A DNA stretch of 64,000 nt. Origin: Pelomonas dachongensis (GTDB lineage: Bacteria; Pseudomonadota; Gammaproteobacteria; Burkholderiales; Burkholderiaceae_C). Under the pieces are notes generated by a model. That model did not search any database, had not been told where the DNA came from, and saw only the letters and a list, made by a program, of their open reading frames with translations. This document shows, one piece after another, positions 26,557 to 34,832 of the stretch (position 1 is the stretch's first letter; each line of letters starts with the position of its first letter). Both the position numbers and the translations under genes were made by a program. The DNA lies in assembly GCF_043555865.1 (NCBI RefSeq), contig NZ_JBIGHY010000006.1, positions 248,001 to 312,000 of the forward strand, read 5' to 3'.

Positions 26557-27693
26557 TCAGCCAGAGGCCTTCTTCCAGACCTTTCGGTTCACGAAGTCGG
26601 TGTAGCTGACGATGATCCGCAGCACCTTGTCTGAGACATTGGCTGGCGCGTAATCGGCCACCAAGCGCAGCAGTCGCTCGTCGCCGCGTGGTTGGTCCTG
26701 GAGTATGCGCAGTCCATCCAAGACGCGATCAACGTCCAGGCCGACCATCATGACCGCAGCTTCCTCGACGCCCTCTGGGCGCTCATGAACCTCGCGCAGG
26801 TTCAGGGCTGGGAAGTTCAGGATCGACGATTCTTCGGTAATCGTGCCGCTGTCCGACAGCACCGCGCGGGCGCGGGTCTGCAGGTGTATGTAGTCCAGGA
26901 AGCCGAAGGGCTTCATGAACTGCACCCGCGGGTGCACCTTCACGGCGTCGCCGAGCTGCTCCAGCCGCTTGCGCGTGCGCGGGTGGGTGGAGACGATCAT
27001 CGGTTCGTCGTAGCGGTCGGCCAGCGTGTTCAGCACCGCCAGCAGACGCTGCAGGTTCTCGGCCGAGTCGACATTCTCCTCGCGATGCGCGCTGACGACG
27101 AAGTACTTGCCGGCTTCCAGGCCCTGGCGTGCTAGCACGTCGGAGGCCTCGATGCCGTCGCGGTAGAACTCGATCACCTCGCGCATCGGGCTGCCGGTGC
27201 AGATGACCTGGTCGGGCGGCAGGTTCTCCCGCAATAGGTAATCGCGCGCGATCTGGCTGTAGGTCAGGTTGATGTCGGAGGTGTGGTCGACGATGCGGCG
27301 GTTGATCTCCTCGGGCACGCGGAAGTCGAAGCAGCGGTTGCCGGCCTCCATGTGGAAGATCGGCACCTTTCGGCGCTTCGCGGCGATCGCGGCCAGGCAG
27401 CTGTTGGTGTCACCCAGGATCAGCAGCGCGTCCGGCCGCGTTTGCTCGATCACCTTGTCGACGTTCATGATGACCTGAGCGATCGTTTCGGCCGCCGTGC
27501 CGCCGGCAGCTTCCAGAAAGTGGTCCGGCTTGCGTATGCCGAGGTCGCTGAAGAAGACTTCGTTGAGCTCGTAGTCGTAGTTCTGGCCGGTGTGTACCAG
27601 CACGTGTTCGCAGAAGCGGTCCAGCTTGTCGATGGTCCGCGACAATCTGATGATCTCCGGTCGAGTGCCGACTACAGTCATCACCTTAAACAC
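26557..27693 (-). CDS. UDP-HexNAc 2-epimerase, WbvD/FnlC/CapG type
   Basis: A 378-residue non-hydrolysing UDP-sugar 2-epimerase. It has VVGTRPEIIRLSRTIDKL, VHTGQNYDYELNEVFF, the ILGDTNSCLAA loop, FHMEAGNRCFD with VPEEINRRIVD, HREENVDS and a C-terminal DSGTITEESSIL motif. These are the features of the family that finishes UDP-L-FucNAc (FnlC, WbjD, CapG) or UDP-L-QuiNAc (WbvD) synthesis, acting on a 2,6-dideoxy-L-hexose and not on UDP-GlcNAc. The gene overlaps the dehydratase gene upstream by eight bases, so the three-gene cassette is coupled. It is the last gene of the region B operon. Confidence 0.9.
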   Translation of the reverse strand: MFKVMTVVGTRPEIIRLSRTIDKLDRFCEHVLVHTGQNYDYELNEVFFSDLGIRKPDHFLEAAGGTAAETIAQVIMNVDKVIEQTRPDALLILGDTNSCLAAIAAKRRKVPIFHMEAGNRCFDFRVPEEINRRIVDHTSDINLTYSQIARDYLLRENLPPDQVICTGSPMREVIEFYRDGIEASDVLARQGLEAGKYFVVSAHREENVDSAENLQRLLAVLNTLADRYDEPMIVSTHPRTRKRLEQLGDAVKVHPRVQFMKPFGFLDYIHLQTRARAVLSDSGTITEESSILNFPALNLREVHERPEGVEEAAVMMVGLDVDRVLDGLRILQDQPRGDERLLRLVADYAPANVSDKVLRIIVSYTDFVNRKVWKKASG

Positions 27694-28696
27694 GGACGGC
27701 CTCCTGCACTATTTCGAGCTTCATCAGCACTTCCTTCACTTGCTTAACGTTCAGGCGGTGCGTGTTGTGTGAGGTGTAGTCCTCGATGCGCGAGATCTCG
27801 GTCTCGCCCTGCACAAAGTACTTGTCGTAATTCAGGTCGCGGGAGTCGGCCGGGATGCGGTAGTAGCCGCCCAGGTCCTCGGCGCGAGCCATCTCCTCGC
27901 GCGACACCAGCGACTCGTACAGCTTCTCGCCGTGGCGCGTGCCGATCACTTTGACCTCCGACTGAGCCTTGAGCAGTTCGCGCAACGCCTGCGCCAGGTC
28001 GCCCACTGTGGAGGCGGGCGCCTTCTGCACAAAGATGTCGCCGGGGCGCGCATGCTCGAAGGCGTACAGCACCAGGTCCACGGACTCGTCCAGGGACATC
28101 AGGAAGCGGGTCATCGCCGGATCCGTCACGGTCAGCTGCTTGCCGGCACGGAGCTGGTCCAGGAACAAGGGGATCACCGACCCGCGCGAGGCCATCACGT
28201 TGCCGTATCGAGTGGCGCTCAGGACAGTCTTACCGGGGTCGCACAGACGCGACTTGGCGACCATCACCTTCTCCATCATCGCCTTGGACATGCCCATGGC
28301 GTTGATCGGATAGACCGCCTTGTCCGTGCTCAGCACGACGCAGCGGCTGACTTCGTTGGCGATCGCGGCGCGGATGACGTTCTCGGCTCCGACGATGTTG
28401 GTGCGCACCGCTTCCATCGGGTAGAACTCGCAGGACGGCACCTGCTTGAGCGCGGCCGCGTGGAAGACGTAGTCGACGCCGCGCAGCGCGTCGTGGACCG
28501 CGTCGTAGTCACGCACGTCGCCTATGTAGAACTTCACCTTGTCGTTCTTCAACGCGATGCGCATGTCCTCCTGCTTCTTCTCGTCGCGCGAGAAGATGCG
28601 GATCTCCGCGAAGTCAGAGTGCAGGAAGCGCTGCAGCACAGCGTTGCCGAAGCTGCCGGTGCCACCGGTGATGAGGAGGGTCTTGTCTTTGAACAT
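27686..28696 (-). CDS. UDP-GlcNAc 4,6-dehydratase/5-epimerase, WbvB/WbjB/FnlA/CapE type
   Basis: A 336-residue soluble SDR enzyme that starts L-sugar synthesis from UDP-GlcNAc by 4,6-dehydration and C5/C3 epimerisation. Seen: TGGTGSFGNAVLQRFL, FSRDEKKQEDMR, GDVRDYDAVHDAL, FHAAALKQVPSCEFYP and LSTDKAVYPINAMGMSK with Met replacing the usual catalytic Tyr, plus TRYGNVMASRGSVIP. This set is diagnostic of the CapE/FnlA group, distinct from the membrane-anchored PglF type at 24621. It is followed by the coupled 2-epimerase and preceded by the RmlD-like reductase. Confidence 0.93.
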   Translation of the reverse strand: MFKDKTLLITGGTGSFGNAVLQRFLHSDFAEIRIFSRDEKKQEDMRIALKNDKVKFYIGDVRDYDAVHDALRGVDYVFHAAALKQVPSCEFYPMEAVRTNIVGAENVIRAAIANEVSRCVVLSTDKAVYPINAMGMSKAMMEKVMVAKSRLCDPGKTVLSATRYGNVMASRGSVIPLFLDQLRAGKQLTVTDPAMTRFLMSLDESVDLVLYAFEHARPGDIFVQKAPASTVGDLAQALRELLKAQSEVKVIGTRHGEKLYESLVSREEMARAEDLGGYYRIPADSRDLNYDKYFVQGETEISRIEDYTSHNTHRLNVKQVKEVLMKLEIVQEAVRV

Positions 28697-28729
28697 GATC
28701 GGAAACCGGGTCGTCGGTGGAAGCGTGTC

Positions 28730-29602
28730 TCAGCCGAACGCGCGCATGCGCTGCACGAGTTCGGGCCAGGCCGGCGGCTGGTAGCCGGTGGCCTCACGGA
28801 AGCGGGAGGAGTCGAGCGAACGATCGATCACGAGGCGATCGTCCGGCGTGATGACGATGTCGCGGCCGTAGGCTTGGCCGACGAGAGTCAGCAGCGCGTG
28901 CTTGTCAATGGGCGCGGCCGACACGTGGTACAGGCCGCGCAGCGCAGGCTGCGGCAGCACGTGGTCGCGGATCACGCGAGCCAGCTCCACAGTCGGCAGC
29001 CCCGAGAAGATTGCACGGGTGAAGCCCTTGACCGTGCCGCTCTGCGAAAGGAACCAGCCCACGAGACCGTTTGCGCTGTCGAGCTCGTGGCCGATGATGG
29101 ACGTGCGCAGCGTAATGGCGTTGGGGTAGTCCACTTCTCCCATCAGCTTGCTGCGACCGTAGAGGTCGGTCGCGTCGGGCGTGTCACTCTCGTGGTAGCC
29201 GCCGGTCTTGCCGGAGAAGACGCAGTCGGTGCTCATGTGGATCAGGCGGGCGCCGGCCACGTCGCACAGCCGCGCCAGCCGGTGGGGCAGCAGCGCATTG
29301 ATCGGGATCGCAGCGAGCGGGTCCTCGGCCTCGGCCAACTGCTTGATCAGGCCGACACAGTTGATGACGACGTTCGGCCGCGTGACGGCGAGAAGGCGCG
29401 CCAGGCTGTCGGCGTTGTCGACATCGACACCGGTGACGATGTGCGGATGCAGCGCCGCAGGCAGCTTGCGCAGCAGCGCGGCGGAGCGCGCGGAGCCGAA
29501 GGTGCGGTAGCCTTCGCTCTCGGCGAACACCCGTAGCATGGCATTGCCGAGCATGCCAGAGGCGCCGATGACGAGGACCTTGGTGGGGGTGGGCTCGAAC
29601 AT
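28730..29602 (-). CDS. RmlD-like nucleotide-sugar reductase, WbvR type
   Basis: A 290-residue short-chain reductase. It has VIGASGMLGNAMLRVF for cofactor binding, NCVGLIKQL, HMSTDCVFSGKTGGY and the catalytic YGRSKLMGEVD, all as in dTDP-4-dehydrorhamnose reductase. In the L-FucNAc pathway the middle enzyme (FnlB/CapF/WbjC) is about 370 residues with a cupin tail; this protein lacks that tail and matches the shorter WbvR described for UDP-L-QuiNAc synthesis. It lies between the dehydratase and a WbuB-like transferase. That favours an L-QuiNAc or L-RhaNAc product over L-FucNAc, by inference from length and family. Confidence 0.85.
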   Translation of the reverse strand: MFEPTPTKVLVIGASGMLGNAMLRVFAESEGYRTFGSARSAALLRKLPAALHPHIVTGVDVDNADSLARLLAVTRPNVVINCVGLIKQLAEAEDPLAAIPINALLPHRLARLCDVAGARLIHMSTDCVFSGKTGGYHESDTPDATDLYGRSKLMGEVDYPNAITLRTSIIGHELDSANGLVGWFLSQSGTVKGFTRAIFSGLPTVELARVIRDHVLPQPALRGLYHVSAAPIDKHALLTLVGQAYGRDIVITPDDRLVIDRSLDSSRFREATGYQPPAWPELVQRMRAFG

Positions 29603-29605
29603 GAG

Positions 29606-30859
29606 TCAGTCTTTCAGGCGCGTCGCGGCTGAGAGCGGCGCGGCGCGTGTCAGTTCCTCGAACATCCCGATCAGGCGTCGGGACAGCATCGCGGGTTCGA
29701 AGTGATTGTCGTAGAAGCGACGCGCGGCGTCGCCGAGCACCTGCCGGCGATCGGCTGGCATGTCAGCCAGGTCCAGCACGGCCTGCGCCAGCGCGGCGGC
29801 ATCGCCCGCCCGGCAGGCGATGCCCGCGCCGGCTTCCTCAATGACGCGGGCGCCTTCGCCGTTCAGCGACGCAATCACCGGCCTGCCGGCGGCCAGGTAG
29901 GCCTGGACCTTGCTTGGGATGGTTTGGTCCATGATGGGACTGGGTACCAGGCTGACCATCAGCGCCGAGGCCTGTTCGAACAGAGCCGGCATCGCGGTCA
30001 CCGGGAAACGGCCCGGGAGTTCCACGTTCTCGAGGCGCCTGGCCGCGACTTGTTCCTTGAGCCATTCCAGCCGGCTGCCGCTACCCACCAACACGAAGCG
30101 GAGCCCGGGACGGTTGCGCAGCAGCTCGGCGGCATCGATGACCGTGTCCAGCGACTGCACGGTGCCGAGGTTGCCCGCGAAGACCACGTTGAAGCCCGGC
30201 TTGAGCGTCAGCGCCGGCGGTTGCGACCGATCCGGCGGCGCGCTGAAGGCAGCCTCGCCCGGATTGGGGTAGTACTTTACCGGCGTGTCGCCCGCCATGG
30301 CCCGAATTGTCCGGGCGAAGGCCTCCGACTGAGCCAGCAGCAGATCGTTGCGGCGATAGATCCAAGACACCAGCCGGCGCACGGCGCCCAGGACCTGCGG
30401 ATTGCGGACAAAGCCAGTCACCTCAAGGCTCTCAGGCCACAGGTCCTGCACCCAGGTGACCAACTTCGCGCGCTGGATCGTCGCGACGACATGCGCCGAC
30501 AGTGCATGGAGAACCGGCGAAGTGGCGTACACGAAGACTACGTCATACCGCCTGCCGCGCAGCAGATACGGGCCGAGCACCGCCATGTTGACGATGCTGG
30601 CGAGGTAGTTGCGAGCCAAGTTCGAGGCGTTGCCGCGCCGGCGCGGATGGCTGGGCACTCGCACGACATCAAAGCCGGCCGGATGGCGCTCGCGCCGGAT
30701 CGAGAGGGCCCGATAACCGGGAAAGATGTCGCCGTCGGGATAGTTGGGCTGGCCGGTCAGGACGGTGACCTCGCAACCCTGCGCAACCAGCTCTGCCGCC
30801 ATATCGTTGATGCGGAAGGACTCGGGCCAGAAGTAGTGGCTAACGATCAGGACCTTCAA
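29606..30859 (-). CDS. wbuB: WbuB-like GT4 glycosyltransferase, region B
   Basis: A 417-residue GT4 enzyme starting KVLIVSHYFWPESFRINDMA, with LTGQPNYPDGDIFPGY, WVQDLWPESLEVTGFV, VVFAGNLGTVQSLDTVIDAA and a C-terminal IPSKVQAYLAAGRPVIASLN. In E. coli clusters WbuB sits beside fnlABC and transfers L-FucNAc; here it follows the WbvR-type cassette, so its donor is probably the UDP-L-sugar made by the adjacent three enzymes. The start is a TTG that overlaps the stop of the upstream gene (TTGA), the only start consistent with the homologous N-terminus. Confidence 0.88.
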   Translation of the reverse strand: MKVLIVSHYFWPESFRINDMAAELVAQGCEVTVLTGQPNYPDGDIFPGYRALSIRRERHPAGFDVVRVPSHPRRRGNASNLARNYLASIVNMAVLGPYLLRGRRYDVVFVYATSPVLHALSAHVVATIQRAKLVTWVQDLWPESLEVTGFVRNPQVLGAVRRLVSWIYRRNDLLLAQSEAFARTIRAMAGDTPVKYYPNPGEAAFSAPPDRSQPPALTLKPGFNVVFAGNLGTVQSLDTVIDAAELLRNRPGLRFVLVGSGSRLEWLKEQVAARRLENVELPGRFPVTAMPALFEQASALMVSLVPSPIMDQTIPSKVQAYLAAGRPVIASLNGEGARVIEEAGAGIACRAGDAAALAQAVLDLADMPADRRQVLGDAARRFYDNHFEPAMLSRRLIGMFEELTRAAPLSAATRLKD

Positions 30860-32229
30860 GCGCTCTTCCCGGAAAGCGAGGCGGGCCGCGAGATCGGCGC
30901 GCCGAAGTGACGCATAACCGTGTCGTGCAGGGCCTTCACGTGAGCGCCGGAGGCCGGCGCGTGACGCGCGATGTCGCCGCGGAAGAAGCTGAAGCCGCGG
31001 CCACTGTGCATGCCGTTCTTGATAGCGACAAAGGCCACGTCGTCGTGGAAGTCCCAGGTCCGGCCGTTGCCGTCCTTGATTTTGAAACCTACCGAGATCT
31101 CCTTTGGATAGGTCAGCGTGACAAAGAGGCTGGTGCCGCGCGGATCGATGTCGCCGAAGATCGCCTGGTCGTCCGACACTGCGCGCACGGCGGCCAGCCG
31201 CTGGGCAGCCTCGGCCGCCTGCGCCTCGTCGGCGCACTCAACCAGGAAATCCCGCGTCATCCGCGGCAGGGCCTGCGTGAACGGCACACTCAGGCGGGAG
31301 AGGAAGGCCTTGTGGTTCTTCAACCGGTAGTAGAACTTGACCCTGTCATAGGGGACCTGCGACAGCCCGGTCGCGACGATCAGGTCGCGCGACTCGTCGA
31401 GGTGGCGTCCCAGGACGCGGTCGTAAACCTCGAGCATCTCGCCGAAGGGGTCCACGTCGGGGCTTACGTACCAGCTTGGATTGCTCAGCCGGTTTTGCTC
31501 CAGGCCGCGGGCATTGAACAGGTAGTGGTGCTGGATATGAGCCCCGGCGTTCAGGAACAGGACGGTGAACTGCGGCCGTTTGGCGCGCAGCAGGCCGGCA
31601 TGCACGTCGTCGAGGAAGGCGTCGAGGAACAGCGCCTTGCGCCACGGTGCCCCGCGCGCGCGGGAGAGCAGCGACTTGTAAAGGCCCAGGTTGCGCCAGC
31701 TCGCGAAGCGCGCGAACGCCAGCGCCAGCCAGGCCACGGTGGACGGCGTCAGTCGGCTCTGGGCGTTATCGTTGACCGCCTGCGAGATCGCGTCCCAGAT
31801 GCGCGCGCTCCAGGTGGAACCGTCAGTGGGCGTCTGCGTCCACGGGTCCGGGATGAAGTAGGCCGGCGCACGCGTCTGGTTGGACATGTTCATCGGGGAC
31901 ACGCCGCCGACCGAGACGCCGTGGCGCTCCAGCGTGCCCAGCAGCTGCGGGAAGTCGGTGTTGACCGCGTCCCCGAGACGGAAGACGCCATGCTCGTCGG
32001 CCGTCATCCCCGAATGGGCCGAGACCCACTGGATCCAAGGCTCGAGCTTCTCGTAGCTGTCCTCCGACGAGGTCTCCCGGTACTCAATGCGCAGCAGGCG
32101 CTCGAAGTTGGGGAAGCGTGCGGGGAACTGCTGCGTGTAGCGGCGCACGATGTCGAAGTTCAGCTCGTTGAGTTCGAGCAGCGTCAATGGGCGCTTGCCG
32201 GTCGCGGCGGTCGGGGAGGGCTGTTTCAT
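30856..32229 (-). CDS. Alkaline-phosphatase-fold-like protein, function unknown
   Basis: A 457-residue soluble protein of no family I can name with certainty. The N-terminal LLELNELNFDIVRRY, then WVSAHSGMTADEHGVFRLGD, VGGVSPMNMSN and LFLNAGAHIQHHYLF arrange acidic, Ser/Thr and His residues in the order seen in type I phosphodiesterases and alkaline phosphatases, so a phosphate- or phosphoglycosyl-transfer role is possible. The classic metal site is not fully conserved. No signal peptide or membrane helix is visible, so it would act in the cytoplasm. It sits between the amidotransferase trio and wbuB, coupled to wbuB by a TTGA overlap. Confidence 0.55.
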   Translation of the reverse strand: MKQPSPTAATGKRPLTLLELNELNFDIVRRYTQQFPARFPNFERLLRIEYRETSSEDSYEKLEPWIQWVSAHSGMTADEHGVFRLGDAVNTDFPQLLGTLERHGVSVGGVSPMNMSNQTRAPAYFIPDPWTQTPTDGSTWSARIWDAISQAVNDNAQSRLTPSTVAWLALAFARFASWRNLGLYKSLLSRARGAPWRKALFLDAFLDDVHAGLLRAKRPQFTVLFLNAGAHIQHHYLFNARGLEQNRLSNPSWYVSPDVDPFGEMLEVYDRVLGRHLDESRDLIVATGLSQVPYDRVKFYYRLKNHKAFLSRLSVPFTQALPRMTRDFLVECADEAQAAEAAQRLAAVRAVSDDQAIFGDIDPRGTSLFVTLTYPKEISVGFKIKDGNGRTWDFHDDVAFVAIKNGMHSGRGFSFFRGDIARHAPASGAHVKALHDTVMRHFGAPISRPASLSGKSA

Positions 32230-32269
32230 GACGATTGGCCAGGCACGGAGGTCGGGGAAGATCGCACCA

Positions 32270-33061
32270 TCATGCGTGCGCGATGCGCGACGGCATAGTG
32301 GCGTTCATCAACTCGTCCTTCTGCTCGGGGGTCGGATAGCTGATTAGCACCGCACGGTACTGGCCCTTGAAGACGAAGAAGCTGCCCGCGGAGGCTCCGA
32401 CCACGCCGCATTCCTTGATCAGCGCGCCGATGTCCTGGAGCGAGCCCGCGCCGCCCAGCACCGACATCGGCAGCCGGGTGGCTTCGCGGATCTTGCGGGC
32501 CAGCGCCAGATCGTAGCCCTTCATCTGGCCGTCGCGGTCGATCGAGTTGATGACGACCTCGCCGGCACCCAGGCGTTCGGCCTCCTTGGCGAGCTCGAGC
32601 GGCGACTTGCCGCTGTTCTTGCGGGCGTTGTGGGTCCAGACCTCCTGCTTGCCGAACAGGCTGGTCTTGACGTCCAGCACGACGACCACGCTCTGGCTGC
32701 CCACCTCGGCCGCGATGCGGGAGATCAGCGTCGGGTCCTCGACCGCGGCGGCGCTCAGCGCGACCTTCTCGACGCCCAGTCCGATGATGCGCTTGGCCTG
32801 CTCAACGGTGCGCACGCCGCCGCCGTAGCACAGAGGCATGCGGCATTCGGCGGCGAACTGCGCGATCAGGCGGAAGTTGGGCTCGCGACCCTGCACGGTG
32901 GCGTCAATGTCCAGGACGATCAGCTCGTCCGCTTCCTTCTCGTTAAAGATTTTGACCGCGTTGATCGGATCGCCGACGTACTTGGGATCCTTGAACTTGA
33001 CGGTCTTGACCAGTCCGTCGTCGTGGACCAGCAGGCAGGGAATGATGCGGGGACGCAGCAT
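32270..33061 (-). CDS. hisF2: HisF-like synthase subunit of a sugar amidotransferase
   Basis: A 263-residue beta/alpha barrel of the HisF kind. The start RIIPCLLVHDDGLVKTVKF differs from histidine-pathway HisF (CLDV): the catalytic Asp at position 11 is Leu here, while the second Asp (VVLDVK) is kept. This substitution and the KYVGDPINAVKIFNEKEADEL stretch are features of HisF copies that partner with WbpG/PseA-type amidotransferases, where HisH-HisF supply ammonia for converting a sugar acetamido group to an acetamidino group. The gene follows hisH with one base between them. Not expected to support histidine synthesis. Confidence 0.9.
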   Translation of the reverse strand: MLRPRIIPCLLVHDDGLVKTVKFKDPKYVGDPINAVKIFNEKEADELIVLDIDATVQGREPNFRLIAQFAAECRMPLCYGGGVRTVEQAKRIIGLGVEKVALSAAAVEDPTLISRIAAEVGSQSVVVVLDVKTSLFGKQEVWTHNARKNSGKSPLELAKEAERLGAGEVVINSIDRDGQMKGYDLALARKIREATRLPMSVLGGAGSLQDIGALIKECGVVGASAGSFFVFKGQYRAVLISYPTPEQKDELMNATMPSRIAHA

Positions 33062-33062
33062 G

Positions 33063-33674
33063 TCAGAGCTCCGCGAAGTTTTTCAGGAGCTGAGCACCGA
33101 AATGATGGCTCTTCTCCGGGTGGAACTGGACGCCGTAGATATCGCGGGCGCTGACAGCACAGCTGAAGTCCTTGCCGTAGCTCGAGACGGCGGCGGCATG
33201 CGCGGGGTCCGTGCACTCGAAGTAGAACGAGTGAAGGAAGTAGAAGCGCGCATCGGCCTCGAGTTCCTTGAACAGCGGATGGCCGGCGGTCGGCTGTACG
33301 TCGTTCCAGCCCATGTGCGGGAGCAGCAGGTCGGGCTGGTTCAAGCCCTTGAAACCCTTCACTTCGCCAGGGATCCAGCCCAGGCCGGGCAGCTTTCCCT
33401 CGTCGCTGCGCTCGGCCAGCATTTGCATGCCGACGCAGATGCCCAGCACCGGCATCTTGCGATCCAGCACCAGCTCGTCCAGCCGCGCGCGCATGCCGGA
33501 GCGATCGAGCTCCTCCATCGCATGGTCGAAGGCGCCGACGCCTGGCAGGATCAGGCGCGTCGCGTCGGACAGGTCGTCTGCCGTCTTCGCCAGCCCAACA
33601 GGCACGTTGAGCCGCTTGTACATGTTCTGGAAAGCCAGGATGTTCCCCAGCCCGTAGTCCACGATCCTTATCAT
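33063..33674 (-). CDS. hisH2: HisH-like glutaminase subunit of a sugar amidotransferase
   Basis: A 203-residue class I glutamine amidotransferase. It starts IRIVDYGLGNILAFQNMY, has the oxyanion PGVGAFDHAM, nucleophile Cys80 in GICVGMQML and the His/Glu pair in GVQFHPEKSHHFG. It would release ammonia from glutamine and pass it through the HisF-like barrel to the WbpG-like enzyme. The start overlaps the stop of wbpG (ATGA). Being encoded with wbpG and an Asp11-deficient hisF, it belongs to polysaccharide modification and not to the his operon. Confidence 0.92.
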   Translation of the reverse strand: MIRIVDYGLGNILAFQNMYKRLNVPVGLAKTADDLSDATRLILPGVGAFDHAMEELDRSGMRARLDELVLDRKMPVLGICVGMQMLAERSDEGKLPGLGWIPGEVKGFKGLNQPDLLLPHMGWNDVQPTAGHPLFKELEADARFYFLHSFYFECTDPAHAAAVSSYGKDFSCAVSARDIYGVQFHPEKSHHFGAQLLKNFAEL

Positions 33675-34810
33675 CGGATGATGCCCCGCTGGATGCCAAC
33701 CGCGCGCATGACCTTGGTGCCCACATCGATCAGACTCTTGCGCGACTTGTAGTCGCGCCAGCTCTTCTTCGGGCCTTCATGCAGCGCGCGTAGTTCCTCG
33801 ACCGAGATGTCGAGCTTGGTGGCGATGTACTCGAAGTCGGTGGCGATGGTTGCCTCGTCGTAGGCCGGCTTGGCGATGCGCTCCAACGCCTCGTCCCGGG
33901 TCATCTGCCCGGTGAGGATGAGGCTGGAGAAGTGTGCGCGGCGCTTGTCGTAGCCGAACTTGGTCGGCTGCCAGTAGCCTTCGTAGAAGCGGGTGAAGCG
34001 CGACTCGTAGTGCTTGTGGGCGTACTTCTGCCAGCCGAACTTGTCGATCAGCAGCTGCATCGCCTCGTCCTTGATGTAAGGCACGCAGTTCAGCGGGCGC
34101 CAGACCTGCACGCCCTTGATGTAGCGGTAGTAGATTTTGTAGGTGAAGATGTCCGACTGCGGGAAGGTCTTCAGCGGCCGGGTGCCGAACTTCGAATGGA
34201 TGTCGCGCAGTTGGACCAGGTCCGAGGCGTGATACGCCCACTCCAGCGGCTCGCGCACGCACTCGGTGGAGTAGTTGCCGCCGTTGAGGATGTACTTGAT
34301 CTTGTGCTTGGCCGCGAAGTTGTAGAGCGTGGCGAAGAAGGCGTGATCCTGGGGCGTGTCGAGATGAGGCACCTGGGCCTTGAAGTAGGCCAACTGCAGG
34401 TCTTTCATCTCCTGCCAGTTGATCACCTCGGTGTGCAGGTGCAGGCCCAGGCCGTCGACGATGCGCTCTATGTTGTGCACCGCCTGCTGCGAGTTCCAGC
34501 CCGCGTCGACATGGAAGATCAGCGGGCGTAGCCCGAACTTCTCCTTGGCGAGATAAGCGAGGTAGGAACTGTCGACGCCGCCGCTGATGCCGAGCAGGCA
34601 GTCGTACTCGCGGCCTTCTCCGTCCTTCTTGATCTTGGCGACCATAGCGTCGATCTCGGCCTGGCCGCGCTCGTCCGTGTGCCAGTTCGGCAGGATGTTG
34701 TCGTAGTAGTTGTTGCAGTAGTCGCACCAGCCGCGGGCATCGAAGGTGATGCCGGCATCGCTGGTGTCCATGATGCAGTTGGCGCAAATACGATAGTTCT
34801 GTTGTGACAT
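33671..34810 (-). CDS. wbpG: N-acetyl sugar amidotransferase, WbpG/PseA type
   Basis: A 379-residue ATP-pyrophosphatase (PP-loop) enzyme that activates the acetamido group of a nucleotide sugar or nonulosonate, so that ammonia from HisH-HisF makes an acetamidino group. It has an N-terminal double Cys cluster (CANCIMD and CDYCNNY), likely binding zinc, the PP-loop LLGISGGVDSSYLAYLA at about residues 75-90, ILNGGNYSTEC and a conserved RPLNCVPYIKDEA. The start is the ATG of MSQQNYRICANC; the upstream open frame overlaps the glycosyltransferase gene. Substrate could be a diamino-uronic acid as in P. aeruginosa or the legionaminic acid made by genes upstream in the same operon. Confidence 0.92.
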   Translation of the reverse strand: MSQQNYRICANCIMDTSDAGITFDARGWCDYCNNYYDNILPNWHTDERGQAEIDAMVAKIKKDGEGREYDCLLGISGGVDSSYLAYLAKEKFGLRPLIFHVDAGWNSQQAVHNIERIVDGLGLHLHTEVINWQEMKDLQLAYFKAQVPHLDTPQDHAFFATLYNFAAKHKIKYILNGGNYSTECVREPLEWAYHASDLVQLRDIHSKFGTRPLKTFPQSDIFTYKIYYRYIKGVQVWRPLNCVPYIKDEAMQLLIDKFGWQKYAHKHYESRFTRFYEGYWQPTKFGYDKRRAHFSSLILTGQMTRDEALERIAKPAYDEATIATDFEYIATKLDISVEELRALHEGPKKSWRDYKSRKSLIDVGTKVMRAVGIQRGIIR

Positions 34811-34832
34811 GACGGACGGTCCCTGGAGGAAT

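Noticed and set aside
27686..29602. Reading the cassette as FnlA-FnlB for L-FucNAc
   Set aside because: The reductase is 290 residues without the cupin tail of FnlB/CapF, so WbvR-type is preferred, although product identity stays unproven.
32270..33674. hisH and hisF as histidine biosynthesis genes
   Set aside because: No hisA, hisB or hisI nearby, HisF has lost Asp11, and both genes are coupled to wbpG; they fit sugar amidotransferase partners.
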